Positions 1-10,254 of a stretch of 64,000 nucleotides of DNA are shown here, piece after piece (positions within the stretch are counted from its first letter, which is position 1; each line of letters starts with the position of its first letter). Origin of the DNA: Diplonema japonicum (lineage: Eukaryota > Euglenozoa > Diplonemea > Diplonemida > Diplonemidae). The notes below the pieces were generated by a model that saw only the letters and a program-made list of their open reading frames with translations, had not been told where the DNA came from and made no database searches. Position numbers and translations under genes: made by a program. The stretch lies in the NCBI GenBank assembly GCA_964019335.1, contig OZ025730.1, positions 124,001-188,000 on the forward strand, in the 5' to 3' direction.

Positions 1-657
1 AACTAGATTTCGAAGGGTCGCGTTGCTGGCCAGCCCGTTTCCAAGGGACATTACACTTGATGATTCCACAGGAAGTGAGCCCCCACCGATGCATAGCTCC
101 ACGGTGACGAGTCCTGTGTTTTTGCACAGAGTGTCGCCAAGAGCAGCAAGGGATGCGGAACCTAAAATGTTACCATCCACCTTCAGTGTTTTTAGTGTGT
201 TGTTCGAGTCACGTAACGATTCACAAATATCTGTGAAACCCGTATCGGTTATATTGTTGTGGGAAATTGATAGGTATTGCATCGTGCTGCAGCTTGGTGC
301 ACGGAGAGCTCGTGATACGGCGGTTGCTCCCTCGTCGCCGAAGCCTCGGCTGATTAGTTCTAATCGTTTGAGTGAGTGTGTTGTGCTGAGCCGCATTGCG
401 ATTTTTCGCACGTCGTTGCCCCCCAGTGCCCCGCTGTTTTTTTGACAGCCCGGTCGATATTCCCAGCTGGAACCGCCGATGCAAGGTATGCTCGAGACCC
501 CGCTGTTAAGGTCAGCGATGATGCTCGAGACGCATTTCGGGTTGTTCTTCTCCTTGATTTTCAGCTCCCTCCGCTTCTTGCTCTTCATCGCTACGGAGGT
601 GGGGCTGGTGTCCTCCTCCATCATCTCATTTTGTACGCACACACAGTGGTTGCCCAT
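1..657 (-). CDS. Leucine-rich-repeat (RNI-type) protein, 3' end beyond window
   Basis: The minus-strand frame is open from an ATG at 657 to the window edge (219 codons seen). After a basic N-terminal region (a KSKKRRELK stretch) come repeated units of the ribonuclease-inhibitor LRR type, such as LKRLELISRGF, MQYLSISHNNITDTG, LKTLKVDGN and TLRNLV. The first ATG is chosen because an A-rich leader lies directly before it, as at most genes here. It gives the N-terminus MGNHC, where Gly2 fits N-myristoylation and Cys5 fits palmitoylation, so membrane anchoring is plausible. An in-frame ATG pair at 624/621 is the alternative start. LRR proteins usually bind other proteins; the partner cannot be told. 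The C-terminus is missing only because the window ends. Confidence 0.72.
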   Translation of the reverse strand, partial: MGNHCVCVQNEMMEEDTSPTSVAMKSKKRRELKIKEKNNPKCVSSIIADLNSGVSSIPCIGGSSWEYRPGCQKNSGALGGNDVRKIAMRLSTTHSLKRLELISRGFGDEGATAVSRALRAPSCSTMQYLSISHNNITDTGFTDICESLRDSNNTLKTLKVDGNILGSASLAALGDTLCKNTGLVTVELCIGGGSLPVESSSVMSLGNGLASNATLRNLV

Positions 658-844
658 TTTCTTTTTTTTTTTTGTGTTTTTGTTTTTTGTTCCCCCCCTC
701 CCCTCACACACACACACACACCTCCCGGCGGGGTTCTGTGTTTTTTTTTTTTTTTTTTTTTTTTGTAATTTAAAAAAAAAAAACTTTTATATAAATATAA
801 GAGAAGAGTTAGTCGTTTCTTTGAGCGAAAAGAATATAATATAT

Positions 845-2432
845 ATATGGGTCGATTTCAAAAACCCCCCCCCAAAATGAGGCCAACTGACACTTTCGTT
901 GCATCTTTGGGCATGCCGCCCCCTTTAAAAAAAATTCTCCATATTTCCCGGCCCATATTAGGAAAGAACCCGGGTCAGAAATCGCTCAAGGGTGCTATTT
1001 TGACCTATGAAAAATTCAGTCTTAGGGTCAAAATCGGGTTTTAGTGGTTTTGGTAAAGTCAGAGAGTATGCTTTCAATAGCAAGAAATAGCGAAACTCAC
1101 TGCTAGAAGGTGGCTGAAATGATGTTGGAAGTGGAAACCTTCATTTCCTAGTCTTCTGCGGCTGAGATGTGCTGCTGCTGAGTGGGCGACCTCGTTTCTT
1201 TTTCATACTATTAGGCCTTCTACCGCATTTTGGGGGGGTTTTAAGAGGCTCATTCATAGGTGTACTTGGTGCTTTGGGCTTGTCATGGGGTGGCGAGTAT
1301 TTTCGTAATTTGGTTACTATTCTTTCTCGTTTTTCAAGTCCGGGAAGGCTATCAGGAACGTCCTCATACTCATCACAAGATTCATAGACTGGGGGCCTTT
1401 TCTCTGCCCTGTCTGCATCGAGTTCTTTGATGATGTACTTTAGTTCTTTCTAGCTCGTGGACCCGCACGTAGCAAATACACCCTCCGGTGTGCTCCTGAG
1501 CTCATATGCACCTGTAAAATCCGGAAACTCAAGAATTTTCTTTTTGTACGGGCCAAAGACATCAGTAACTACATGCACGGCACACCGTATCGTATTGGTG
1601 ATGTTAGCTATTTGTTCCACAGTTTTAATTGTTGTGGAACGAGGCACCCAAAACCAAACACGAGAGAGCACACCAAAGTGGCTGTCCCTGTTGTTTTTGC
1701 CGTGTTTCTCCCCCAGAAACCACAGGGAAAACGTCCGATCGGGATATACATAACGAAGACCAAAAAGAACAAAGTAGCAAAATTCCTTTGCACGAAAGTG
1801 ACGTCCACCGTCAGTCCAGAGTATCCACTCCATTTTTTTCTTTATTTTTTTCTGTGCCCATGCTACTGTGGAACAAGACTTTTCCAACAGTAAGGCCAGC
1901 TGCCCTTATTTCATCATGTGTGATGTGGTCAAGCCTCATGCCTCTGACCAATTGGCGCCGTGTGGTGTCTTGTTGGCTACTAAATCAACCAGAAAATGAC
2001 AGCAGAAGTGCCGCTAGAAGTTCCCTTTTACACACCACTTCACAAACTAGTGCAGCACAGTCGTTGCCACTGAGCTTCTCAAAAACCTCTGTGGCGAGTG
2101 TCCTGATCGCCGTGGTGTTCCCATTTACCCTTTCTCGGTCCGAATACCATTTTTTTTTACCCCTAGCTTCTCAACAGCAAGTTTAAAAGCATCCATTTTT
2201 GTCACCCCCTCTTTTACTGAATTTGTGCAAAGTGAAAAAACCCATTTTTGCCCCTAGGACTGAATTTTCTGGGTACTAGTAACACTCACTTTCCCATTTT
2301 CTGGGGCGTTTTCTTTCCTAACCTGGGCCGGGAAAGTTGTAGAATTTTTTTTCTTTGGGAAAAAGTACTTAGAGAAATATTGAAAGTGTCAATTGGCCTC
2401 ATTTTGGGGGGGTTTTTGAAACGATGCCATAT
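845..2432 (-). mobile_element. DNA transposon copy 1, long terminal inverted repeats
   Basis: A 1588-bp element whose ends are inverted repeats of about 190 bp. Both ends read ATATGG, then (G)TTTCAAAAACCCCCC, AAAATGAGGCCAA, TGACACTTTC, and further in GGCCC and an AATTCAGTC block. Both ends are flanked by TA, so a TA target duplication is possible but not proven. It contains a broken transposase-like frame on the minus strand. A second, nearly identical copy lies inverted at 18946-20542. The superfamily is not assigned. Confidence 0.85.
1141..2196 (-). pseudogene. Broken transposase-like gene of transposon copy 1
   Basis: Reading inward from an ATG at 2196, homologous-looking protein runs through at least three frame changes and one in-frame TAG to a TGA at 1141. 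The middle part (1450-1887) has WILWTDGGRHFRAKEF followed by GEKHGKNNRDSHFGVLSR, which looks like the catalytic core of a DDE-type transposase (D in TDGG, H/D further on). The C-terminal part has a KKKRGRPLS AT-hook-like motif. The same breaks and the same 1056-bp length occur in the second copy, so both were copied after the gene had decayed. The family assignment is inferred from motif shape only. Confidence 0.6.
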
Positions 2433-3632
2433 AAAAAAAAAGAGAGGAGAGGGGTGTTGTTGTGTTGCAGTTTTTCTTTTTTTTTTCTTCCTCCCTGGAG
2501 GAAAAGTACTGTAAAGGCCTCTCTTTTAAGTATTTTCTAGCACAAAATCTAAAAAAGGGCCTACTATAAAAAAAAAAAAAAAAAAAAAAGAAATCATCAA
2601 GGTGTTGAAGTTGCTGATCCATCAGGCCGTTGTTGTGTTGTGCTTGGGTCTGAATACAGGCTGACTTGGTGTGATGCACTGCAGCTGCCCAGCACTCTCG
2701 CTTGCCCACTACCGGTATGATGGTGCTGGTTACCGTGATGGGACGACTTAGGGGTGCAGTTCCTCCCCATAGGTTTGTTCCCAAAGTTAAAAAAAAAAAA
2801 AAGAGTCAGTTGGTTGTTGTTTGTGCACAGCCGGGGTTAACCTGTAGCCACTGCTCTTTTTAGCACTAACAATTCATTATCAATATATTGTTTTTCTTGT
2901 TCATGCAAAAAATAGGGCCTGTTTATTTCACACCCAGAGGGGTGAATAAATCAGAATCACTTTGGCTGGGCACACCCCCCCGTACGTGAAATTGTAAACT
3001 CCCTTTTTTTTTCTTTCTTTCTTTTTCTTTTTCTTTTTTTTTTGCACATATAAAATTGGTAAGTACAAGCGTTTTTTTTTTTCTCTTTTTTGTTTAGTTG
3101 TGTCCCCCCCCCCCCATTTTCTCTTTTTTTGGAAAAAGCAGGATAATCCTCTCCTCCCTTAAGGGAAATATGTAACAATCTTGCGCCGGAAAAAGAGGGG
3201 AAAAAAAAAAAAAAGAGAAAAGAAAAGAGAAGACGGTGAAATCAATCGCCGTAAGAGCTAGTGGCAGCATACGGGCGATTCATACCTTTCAATGATCACA
3301 GACAGGGAATTTGCTTTTGCGTAATAATTTGAACGGGACAAGGAAAAAGAAAAATTGGCATCAATTTTTCTCCTTGATCCGAGAACCCCCCTTTACTGCA
3401 ATTGCTGATTTCTTATCATTTTTTTCTTATCATTTTTTTTTTTTTTCCCCTTTTTTTTTAAAAGGCTGCACGAGAAAGTACAAAAAAAAAAAAAAAAAAA
3501 AAAGATGTCCTTCAAGGGAACTCGTAGAATGTGACATAATAAAAAAAAAAACCCCCAAGAAAAAAAAAAAAAAAAAAGAGAGACATTTAAGAGTACCTGC
3601 GGTATGTGGCAGGACGCCTGAAGAGTCTCAAT
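2433..3632. other. Gene-poor spacer with possible LINE remnant
   Basis: Mostly homopolymer and simple sequence. A minus-strand stretch at about 2616-2784 encodes PLSRPITVTSTIIPV, similar to PLDHRPITVTSAVYRLW in the reverse transcriptase of the intact LINE at 27.8-34.1 kb, so it may be a reverse-transcriptase scrap. This match is short and weak. No supportable host gene was seen. Confidence 0.3.
2801..2836. repeat. Short dispersed repeat, copy 1 (other copy at 14068-14100)
   Basis: About 33 bp around GTTGTTTGTGCACAGCCGG recur almost identically near 14070-14100, each time bordered by an A-homopolymer. Origin unknown. Confidence 0.6.
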
Positions 3633-5249
3633 CTATCTCTTGATCGAACCTTTCTGCTGTGGTGTGGCCTTCGGCCCCTCGTTCACCCTCCTCGGTACCT
3701 TAGGTATAAAACCCTCAACCGAGTTGGTAAGGACACAATAGTTGTACAGTTGTTTCTCAAGGATGTGGCGGGTCACCGGGGAGGCGAATACCGGTCTAGA
3801 GGAGTAGCCCCTTACGGAGCTGTTGTAGTAACCCAACGTGCGCAGGGAGTGGACAGAAACTACTGACGCAGCTGGGATGAGGGGCGCTATGCCCTTACTG
3901 GTGTGGATGCGTTCTAGTGCCGTTATCACCCGGCCTATTACACGCGCGCTCACTTGGATGTCCTCACCCTCTTCACAAGGTGAGAGTCCCACCGTGGCAA
4001 TGAAGTCTATGGCCAGCTCAAGCCTGGAGACCTGTCCACCTGTCGTGCCCCAGTGAAGGGCAGAGAGCCATCGGATGACGTGCGGGATGAGCCGTGGGAG
4101 GCACTGTTGCCTCAAACCATTGTCGTAGTACCACCTCAGTGACCGTGGCTTGAGCAAACTCCCCTTCTCGAAAGGCCTGTTCCACAGGTGAACGCTGAAG
4201 TCCATCGTCTTTTTCCGTGCAAAGGTGAGTTGTAAGCTACCAGTGATCTCCGCCATCATCAGCTGCAACTCGGCAGTGTCCAGCCCGAGTCCCACTGTCG
4301 CGATGCCGTGCAGTTGCGTGCACCGGGGCCACTGGTTACGTTGTGTGCACAGCGCTGCCCGCGTCTCGGAAGCTGTCCTGATGTGCTCGTGCGCCTGACA
4401 GTCCCAGAGGGTGTGCTCCAGGAGTCTCGCCGTGTGTTCCGAAATGTCGAAAGTAGCGTCGCAGCCCATGCATTTCGTCCGCCCCCCGACCGTGTCGTTG
4501 ATAATCTTGGGGTGGAACGGGAAAACAGCCCCAGTTATCACTTGCAGGACCCTTCGTGCTTTGGGAGGGTTGCGGTTCGCCAGGTGCAGGTGTAGCCCGT
4601 TGGTTGCCACTTCGTCGATGTCGCCCGTCCCCTGAAAGGAGGGTCTGCTCTCCACGAGGTTCGCTCGCAGGTGGACCTTCAGGAGCTTCCTGACCTCATG
4701 CTTCAGTGCCCCAGGCTCTAGGGGGACCCATTGCCGCGCGAAATGCGCCCAGCTGGACCCTAGTTCCTCCAGCAGCTCGTGGGTCTGTCCGAGTATCCCG
4801 CGCGGGGCGAGGGGGTTTCCGTTCCGGGCGGCCTCCTTGTAGCCGTCTCTGCACGCCCTGACGAGTGAACTGGACTCACCGTCGCTCCTCATCATCCGCG
4901 CAAACGTTGTGATCCTGCGGTATGCGGCTGCTGAGTACGGGTCCAGCCTGTGTCCTTTGAAAGCCACCCCGAGGAGGGCGCCTGACGAGCGTGTTGGGTT
5001 GTGTGGGCCCCATATGCAAGAGGTAATCTTCTTCCTGAGGGAGTCCAAGAGCGAGTCCGTGGGTGGTGTGTAGAGCACTCCGTAGAGCGCCGCAGGTAGG
5101 ATGCAGTCTTCTATCAGTTGGGCCTTACGCGTTCTCGTGATTTGGGTCACTGTGAGCCTGTCGACAGCATCCAGCGCCGTGGCGATCCTTGTGTTCTTCG
5201 TCCTGGTGGGAAAAAAAAAATCCTGAAATCCTGAAGTGAAAAATGTCAA
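3633..5249 (-). pseudogene. 5'-truncated LINE, C-terminal part of ORF2
   Basis: An open frame of 538 codons corresponds to the region after the reverse-transcriptase active site in the intact LINE of this window. Shared landmarks are ..LPAALYGVLYTPP (LINE: MPGLLYSSSFSPP), CIWGPH/CLWGPH, a zinc-binding CxxC...H...C segment (KCMGCDATFD ... EHTLWDC) and the C-terminus QKGSIKR versus QKGSIIR. Identity is low over the rest, so this is another family, not a copy of that element. Endonuclease and polymerase domains are absent, as expected from incomplete reverse transcription. The first ~15 codons, with poly-F, are probably flanking sequence; the homologous part starts near 5205. The frame has stayed open, so insertion may be fairly recent. 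Confidence 0.8.
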
Positions 5250-5450
5250 ACTTACAAATTCCCAGACATCAAAAAAAAACCCCCCCCCGTGGCCTTAGTG
5301 GCCTTCAAGAAGACCTCCATCCCCCCCCCATTTTTTTAATAACATTAACCCATAGCACCCCAAGGCGCAAATATTTGAATTTACTGCATTTCATGCTACG
5401 GTTTCATGCATCACTTTACCTTGCTATCCACCCACCATGGGTTTTAAAAA

Positions 5451-5494
5451 AAAATTCACTATGATAGGAACGAAGTGGTTAGCAACGGCCCGCC
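5451..5494 (-). repeat. Solo copy of the LINE 3'-tail sequence
   Basis: About 44 bp (GGCGGGCCGTTGCTAACCAC, then TTCGTTCCTATCATAGTGAA, read on the minus strand) are identical to the 3' end of the LINE at 27812-27857. Here it is preceded by poly(T) on the coding strand rather than by LINE ORF2. Confidence 0.8.
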
Positions 5495-6235
5495 AAAAAA
5501 AAAAAAAAAAGAAAGGGCCTGCAAAACTCGGATAGGTGTAAGAATTTTTTTCCGCAGCACAACTTTGCCCTACCGTGTGATAAATAAGAGAGGTTAGTAA
5601 GAGGAGTGGGGGGGGGGGGGGGTGATTAAAATTAGTAAAGGCATAATGCATAACAAAAGGGGGCTATAAGTACTCGGACCCTTACTCCCGAACGGTCTTC
5701 GGGCCCGAACTTTTTTTTGAAACACGTTGCCAACGTTCCCCTTTTGTTTAGACAAGTCAAAAAAGAAATATAATAAAATACGAGATAAAGGAAGCCAGTA
5801 GTGCTGGTGGCGCCCTGCACAAGCACTGCCTACTTGATTATATGGGGGGCGCTCCTCGGCCGAGCTGTAGCTGTAGGTGTGCAGCTCAACCCCAGCGGCG
5901 CCCCGGGTAACCAAGATTCTGAGCTCGTGCAGTTTGCTGCCTGTTTGTCACCGACAAAGAGGTCAACAGCGAACAACACTATGATGGACTTCTTTATATC
6001 TCATGTTTATCACCGCCTTAAAAAAAAAAATGAAAGTCATAAAAAACTACCCCCCCCCCCAAGCCCAAAAAAAAAGAAGAAAAAGGTCAAAACCCGGTCG
6101 ATCAAAATAGCAATTCTGTTTCCTAATGGAGGGCTGCTTAGAGACTTTGGGGGCATTAAAACTGTGATTCCAGCCTGCCACCGAATCTGCTAATATTTTA
6201 ATGGGGTTCGTGAGAGGGCAAAAAAAAATAATTTA

Positions 6236-6270
6236 ATATAATAGGAACGAGGTGTTTGCAACGGCCCGCG
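6236..6270 (-). repeat. Diverged copy of the LINE 3'-tail sequence
   Basis: CGCGGGCCGTTGCAAACACC followed by TCGTTCCTATTATA on the minus strand is a diverged version of the same tail. It sits beside a G-run of about 12. Confidence 0.65.
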
Positions 6271-6332
6271 AAACGGGGGGGGGGGGGGGAAAGAAAAAAG
6301 CCCTCACTTTGACTCGCTTAAGGGGAGGGGGA

Positions 6333-6361
6333 ATTTCGGTGTGCGGGTGGGTGCTCACCGT
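6333..6361 (-). repeat. 29-bp dispersed repeat (other copy at 38491-38519)
   Basis: The 29 bp that read CGGTGAGCACCCACCCGCAC plus flanks on the minus strand recur without mismatch on the plus strand at 38491-38519. There is no clear homology outside the 29 bp. Confidence 0.75.
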
Positions 6362-7165
6362 TCAGGAAAAAAAATGAAGCCGGTAAAAGATGGAGCATTT
6401 TGGCAATTGTTGTTCTTTCTTTCTTTTTTTTTTTTTTTTTTTAAAGTTCTATTTCTTTCACTCCCGGTCCTGCCTGCCCGTTAAGTTTAGCGAATAACTG
6501 GCTGGAGAAAAGGATGCGTTCAACAGTATTTGTATTCCTTCTTCGTGGTTCTCTGTGCCAGTAAAAGGCAAGGGGGGGGGGGACAAAGTGGCAAGTGGGT
6601 CTCTCTCTTCCACTTTTAAATATGAAACAAGGTTTTTTTCCCCCCCCTCAAAGTGGGCAAGGAAAGGGGAAGAGAGCCTCCCCCTCCCAAATCTTTTTTT
6701 TTCCCCCACCGAGACACTCCTAAGTTCGCATCAAAACACAATAAATGGAGCAGTAAAGAAAAAAAGAGTAAAGTTATAATAACACCCCCCCCCCCCCCCC
6801 TTTTAGGATGACTTGAAACTGCTATTTTGTCAAAAACAATGGCAGGATGGATTTACCTTGCTCCTGTCCTTTTGGCTGCAGTAGGCAAATCACGGGGCTG
6901 TGATAAGAACAGAAAAGAAAAAAAAAAGTCAAAACTGCCTCGGAAAAAAAAAAAAAAACTGACATTTTGAAAACCTCCTGTGAAGCCCCTTTAGAATGCT
7001 TGACGGGTTTCCAGAGAGACGCAGCATAGAAAAAAAGAAAAAAAAATAAACCCAACTAGGCTACGTTTAAAGCCTTGCCCCCCCCCCCCCCACTCACATG
7101 TATATATCCCCCCCCCCCCCCCCCCGTTACTTTTTTGGGCCAGATTTTTTTTTTCCTCCTCCTTT

Positions 7166-8404
7166 TCACACCCTGGCAACCTCCTCACACCAAGTGCAAA
7201 CCTCGTCCTCGCAACCCTCAGCCCACACATGGTGGTGGCTTTCCTTCACAGCCGCTAGGGCTTCTCTTGAAACGGTGCCAAGGAAATCCCGTATAGCAGT
7301 GTGAACGGTGTCGAACGTCTCAGACCGAGAAAGACAGGACGGGGTCAACAGGAAGGCGCCTCTAGGAAGCAGTTGCAGCGATGCGACCAGTGTTTCGGTG
7401 CTCGGAGGGTGGGCCGCGAGCGTGGCGAGGATTGCAGTGAAGAAGACAATAGGACACCCGTTGGTCCGCGAGCGAGATTGAAAATCAATGGTGGCGGACA
7501 CCTTCTGCAGAAAAGCCACCGCATCCCACTCAATAGCCTTTGCTATGATATCAGCGTCCTGGTTAAGGTTCGACAGAGGAAGACTAGTCCCAGGCGTGCT
7601 CAGGAAAATCCCTTTTTCCTCCAACTCTTGAAGGGAACCCTTTTCAATTGAATCTCGAGAAGACGCGAGCAATCCGGTCAGAGACCCTCCCCAGTTCTCC
7701 ACAACACCTTTCCGGCATTTCACGCACTCAAACGTTGATTGGAAAATCAACGCCGGCGGCCATTCTGACCCTCCTACCGCAGAGGTACAAGTGGGTACAG
7801 ACCATCCTGCTTCTTTTTTGGCGATAAGCAGCTCATCGTGAAGCAATCGGAGGTCAGAGGCACCTGTAGGGCTTCTCGAGGATATTTGAACACCCTCTGC
7901 AAGGACTATGTCGAAACCGCGATTTACAAAAAAGGACATGAAATGGTATGACGTGCCTCTGCACACCCACAACGGTCTGTTGTTGGAGGTAATTGTTGTG
8001 TGTTTGTGCGTCATTTCAACGTCAAGAGTGGTGTACCCTCCCGAGCTGGTGAGGATGGGCGGGCAGAAGTCCCACTTCATGGTTTTTTTTACCGTTTTTT
8101 TGTCGTGGCCGTCGGATGTTTTGCTGTATTTCCGTAGAACTGCGAGTTTTCCGTATGTCCAGTCCCCTGGGTGGGAGCACCCTGGGGTGCACCCGCAACT
8201 GCTTTTTGCCGTCATTTTCGTGTATTTTAACAAGATACCGTGTTCGCCCAGACACCTCTTTTCATCAGCACTCAAGAACTTGCACACCACCCCCATCACG
8301 TCTGCAGGGATTTTACTCGGCATGCCCATACCGCTCCCGTAGTGACCTGCAAGCTGCGCCTTTCCCAAAGGCTGCTGTGGCCGTGGAAGATCTTCAATGT
8401 TCAT
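7166..8404 (-). CDS. Hypothetical protein, 412 aa, F-box-like N-terminal segment
   Basis: An intact frame starting at an ATG that follows 22 A residues, itself just downstream of TTTTTTTTATTAG, a plausible splice acceptor. Residues ~28-52 (MPSKIPADVMGVVCKFLSAD) look like an F-box-type helix pair, but this is weak. There are several Cys/His residues (CGCTPGC, CVKC, CTWC) that could bind metal. No signal peptide or membrane segment is visible. I do not recognise the family. GC-rich coding sequence contrasting with AT-rich flanks supports a real gene. Confidence 0.72.
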   Translation of the reverse strand: MNIEDLPRPQQPLGKAQLAGHYGSGMGMPSKIPADVMGVVCKFLSADEKRCLGEHGILLKYTKMTAKSSCGCTPGCSHPGDWTYGKLAVLRKYSKTSDGHDKKTVKKTMKWDFCPPILTSSGGYTTLDVEMTHKHTTITSNNRPLWVCRGTSYHFMSFFVNRGFDIVLAEGVQISSRSPTGASDLRLLHDELLIAKKEAGWSVPTCTSAVGGSEWPPALIFQSTFECVKCRKGVVENWGGSLTGLLASSRDSIEKGSLQELEEKGIFLSTPGTSLPLSNLNQDADIIAKAIEWDAVAFLQKVSATIDFQSRSRTNGCPIVFFTAILATLAAHPPSTETLVASLQLLPRGAFLLTPSCLSRSETFDTVHTAIRDFLGTVSREALAAVKESHHHVWAEGCEDEVCTWCEEVARV

Positions 8405-8423
8405 TTTTTTTTTTTTTTTTTTC

Positions 8424-8440
8424 CCTAATAAAAAAAATTT
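8424..8440 (-). promoter_or_regulatory. Candidate splice acceptor before the 412-aa gene
   Basis: On the coding strand TTTTTTTTATTAG is followed by GG, 22 A and the ATG. A pyrimidine run followed by AG is the form of a trans- or cis-splice acceptor. That it accepts a spliced leader is an inference from the one-directional gene array. Confidence 0.4.
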
Positions 8441-9180
8441 TTTTTCTCTATATTGAAACCAGGGGAATATAAGATTTGAAAGAGAGGGATATGTATTCGA
8501 AATAAAAAAAGAAGAAAAAGTGTGAGAAAAAAAAAAAGAAAAGGAAGGGAAAAGGGGAGAGAAAACACGAAGCAGAGGACAGGAGAATAATCCATGCCTT
8601 TTTGGAGAATCTAATCATCCGTTGCCTCCACATTTTCTTTTCTTTTTTTTTTCCCTCTCCCCCCTCCCATATAAATACCCCCTCCTTTTTTTTTTTCCCC
8701 CACCTCTTTTCCTTTTATTTTTTTTATTTTTTTCCTTTTTTCTTGAGGTTAGAAATGAAAAATGAAAGAGAGAAACAAGAGTTTAAGCGTTAACAAAAAA
8801 ATAAGAGATGAGATAAAGGAGGTCCCTGTTTTAGAACGTCCCCCTTGTCTCTCTACTTATCTACTCCTTTTCTCCCTTCTGGGGCCTCGGCCTTTCTTTC
8901 TTTTTCGGCAAATAAATAATAATAATGCAAGATGAGCAAGAATTTTCTTTTAAAAAAAAAAAAATGCGGAGAATAATTTTTCTTTTTTTAAAAAAAAAGT
9001 GGGGTTCTGTTTTTTTTAACTATTTTTCGTTTTTTCGTTTTTCTTTTAAAAAAAAAAAAAAAAAAACATTAAGGGGATAGGATAAAGTGGTTTTATTTAT
9101 TTTCAAATAAATCAGCATGCTTCCTATGCAATTTCTTTTTTTTTTTTTACACAAAAGAGAAAGAGAAAAAATAATTCTTT
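8441..9180. other. AT-rich spacer
   Basis: Homopolymer A and T tracts with purine- or pyrimidine-rich strings. No frame, RNA gene or repeat could be supported. Confidence 0.5.
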
Positions 9181-9304
9181 ATGACTATATGTCTTTGTTG
9201 TTCGCGCGAGCAAACAAGATTTTTAAAAAGCTGCGAAAGTTTTTTGCTCGGCACAAGTTGCATATAGTTATAAAATCATTTTTTGAAAGATAAATATTTG
9301 TAAC
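9181..9304 (-). repeat. Dispersed repeat, copy A (uninterrupted)
   Basis: About 120 bp containing GCTCGGCACAAGTTGCATAT, GCTGCGAAAG and TTTTTTGAAAGATAAA (plus strand). Copy B lies at 24448-25833, split by a piggyBac element; a partial copy C lies at 54895-54925. All three have the same orientation and lie 30-135 bp beyond the stop codon of a minus-strand gene. Confidence 0.85.
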
Positions 9305-9335
9305 AAAAAAAAAAAGAAAAGAAAAAAAGAAAGGA

Positions 9336-10181
9336 CTAACAACAGCTAATCTTGCAACCGTCCTTGCACGTTGCCTGTTCCAACTCATTAAAATAGACGT
9401 GGTACGTGGACCACCACGACGTGCCCGCAAATGTACATTCGTGCGAACACGTGTTTTTACAGAACAAATAGTTGTTGAGGGGAACAGGCTCCCATTGGTT
9501 GGCGTTGGTGAGCTGCTCCTGAACGGTCCACGAAGCGAAGAAAATCGCTTGGATCGCACCAACATTATTGAACATGGTAATCACGGGGAGGAGGTTCTCC
9601 GCCTGCCAGGACATGGTGGGGGCCGTGGCCACATCGTAAAAATGATGAGTTCCCATGCCTTCGAAACACGACCCGGCAAACCAATTCTTGGACAGAGCCT
9701 CAGCGTGTGTCAACGGTAGACTGTGGTTAGCATTCCCAGGGGAGACCACAACCCTGTCACCAAGGGTGATACCAGTCGCATTGCGAAGTGAGCATGGGTT
9801 TGTTCTGAAGGCAACTCCAACACGATGCTGGTCATGGTTCACCTTCACCCAGAAGCCCATGTCAATGAGTTTCTGTGGAGGTGCTGCTCCAAAAGCATCG
9901 ACACTGTAGCCGCTGGCTTCCCCTGCGGGTGTGAAGTACAATGTTGTGGGGTTGTGTTTGTTGAGGCCTTCCTTACCGTCTGCGTATCCTATGCCGTAGT
10001 TGGGGTCGCAGGTGCCGTTTCCAAGCGGCTTCCAGCCTTTAAGCGTTGCTTCCTGAGCGGTCTTAGGAAGGTCAACGTACTTGGTGTACGTCCTTACGAG
10101 TCTGTCGCCGATCCCCCCGTTGCTCTGAGCGGTTGTCGCCATGGCAGTGCAGAGCAGAACGATGTGTGAAATTGTTTGCAT
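9336..10181 (-). CDS. Secreted protein of unknown family, 281 aa
   Basis: An intact frame whose ATG follows about 22 A. It starts with a hydrophobic segment ending in TTAQS, a likely signal peptide of ~19 residues. The mature part has Asn-glycosylation sites (NGT, NAT, NHS), ten cysteines concentrated in the last 60 residues (CKNTCSHEC, CKDGCKISCC), and aromatic-rich stretches. This suggests a disulfide-bonded extracellular or lysosomal protein. No enzyme motif is recognised. Dispersed repeat copy A lies 31 bp past the stop. Confidence 0.78.
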   Translation of the reverse strand: MQTISHIVLLCTAMATTAQSNGGIGDRLVRTYTKYVDLPKTAQEATLKGWKPLGNGTCDPNYGIGYADGKEGLNKHNPTTLYFTPAGEASGYSVDAFGAAPPQKLIDMGFWVKVNHDQHRVGVAFRTNPCSLRNATGITLGDRVVVSPGNANHSLPLTHAEALSKNWFAGSCFEGMGTHHFYDVATAPTMSWQAENLLPVITMFNNVGAIQAIFFASWTVQEQLTNANQWEPVPLNNYLFCKNTCSHECTFAGTSWWSTYHVYFNELEQATCKDGCKISCC

Positions 10182-10222
10182 TTTTTTTTTTTTTTTTTTT
10201 TTGCCAGGAACTTGGTTGAGAG

Positions 10223-10254
<32 letters not shown>

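Larger units (their letters stand above)
5250..7165. other. Gene-poor spacer with scattered repeat pieces
   Basis: About 1.9 kb of homopolymers and short unique segments. It holds two copies of the LINE 3'-tail sequence (5451-5494, 6236-6270) and one copy of a 29-bp repeat (6333-6361). A GC-rich stretch at 5795-5995 has no convincing frame on either strand and could be the body of a SINE-like unit ending at the tail at 5451. No tRNA-like A/B boxes were recognised. Confidence 0.4.
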
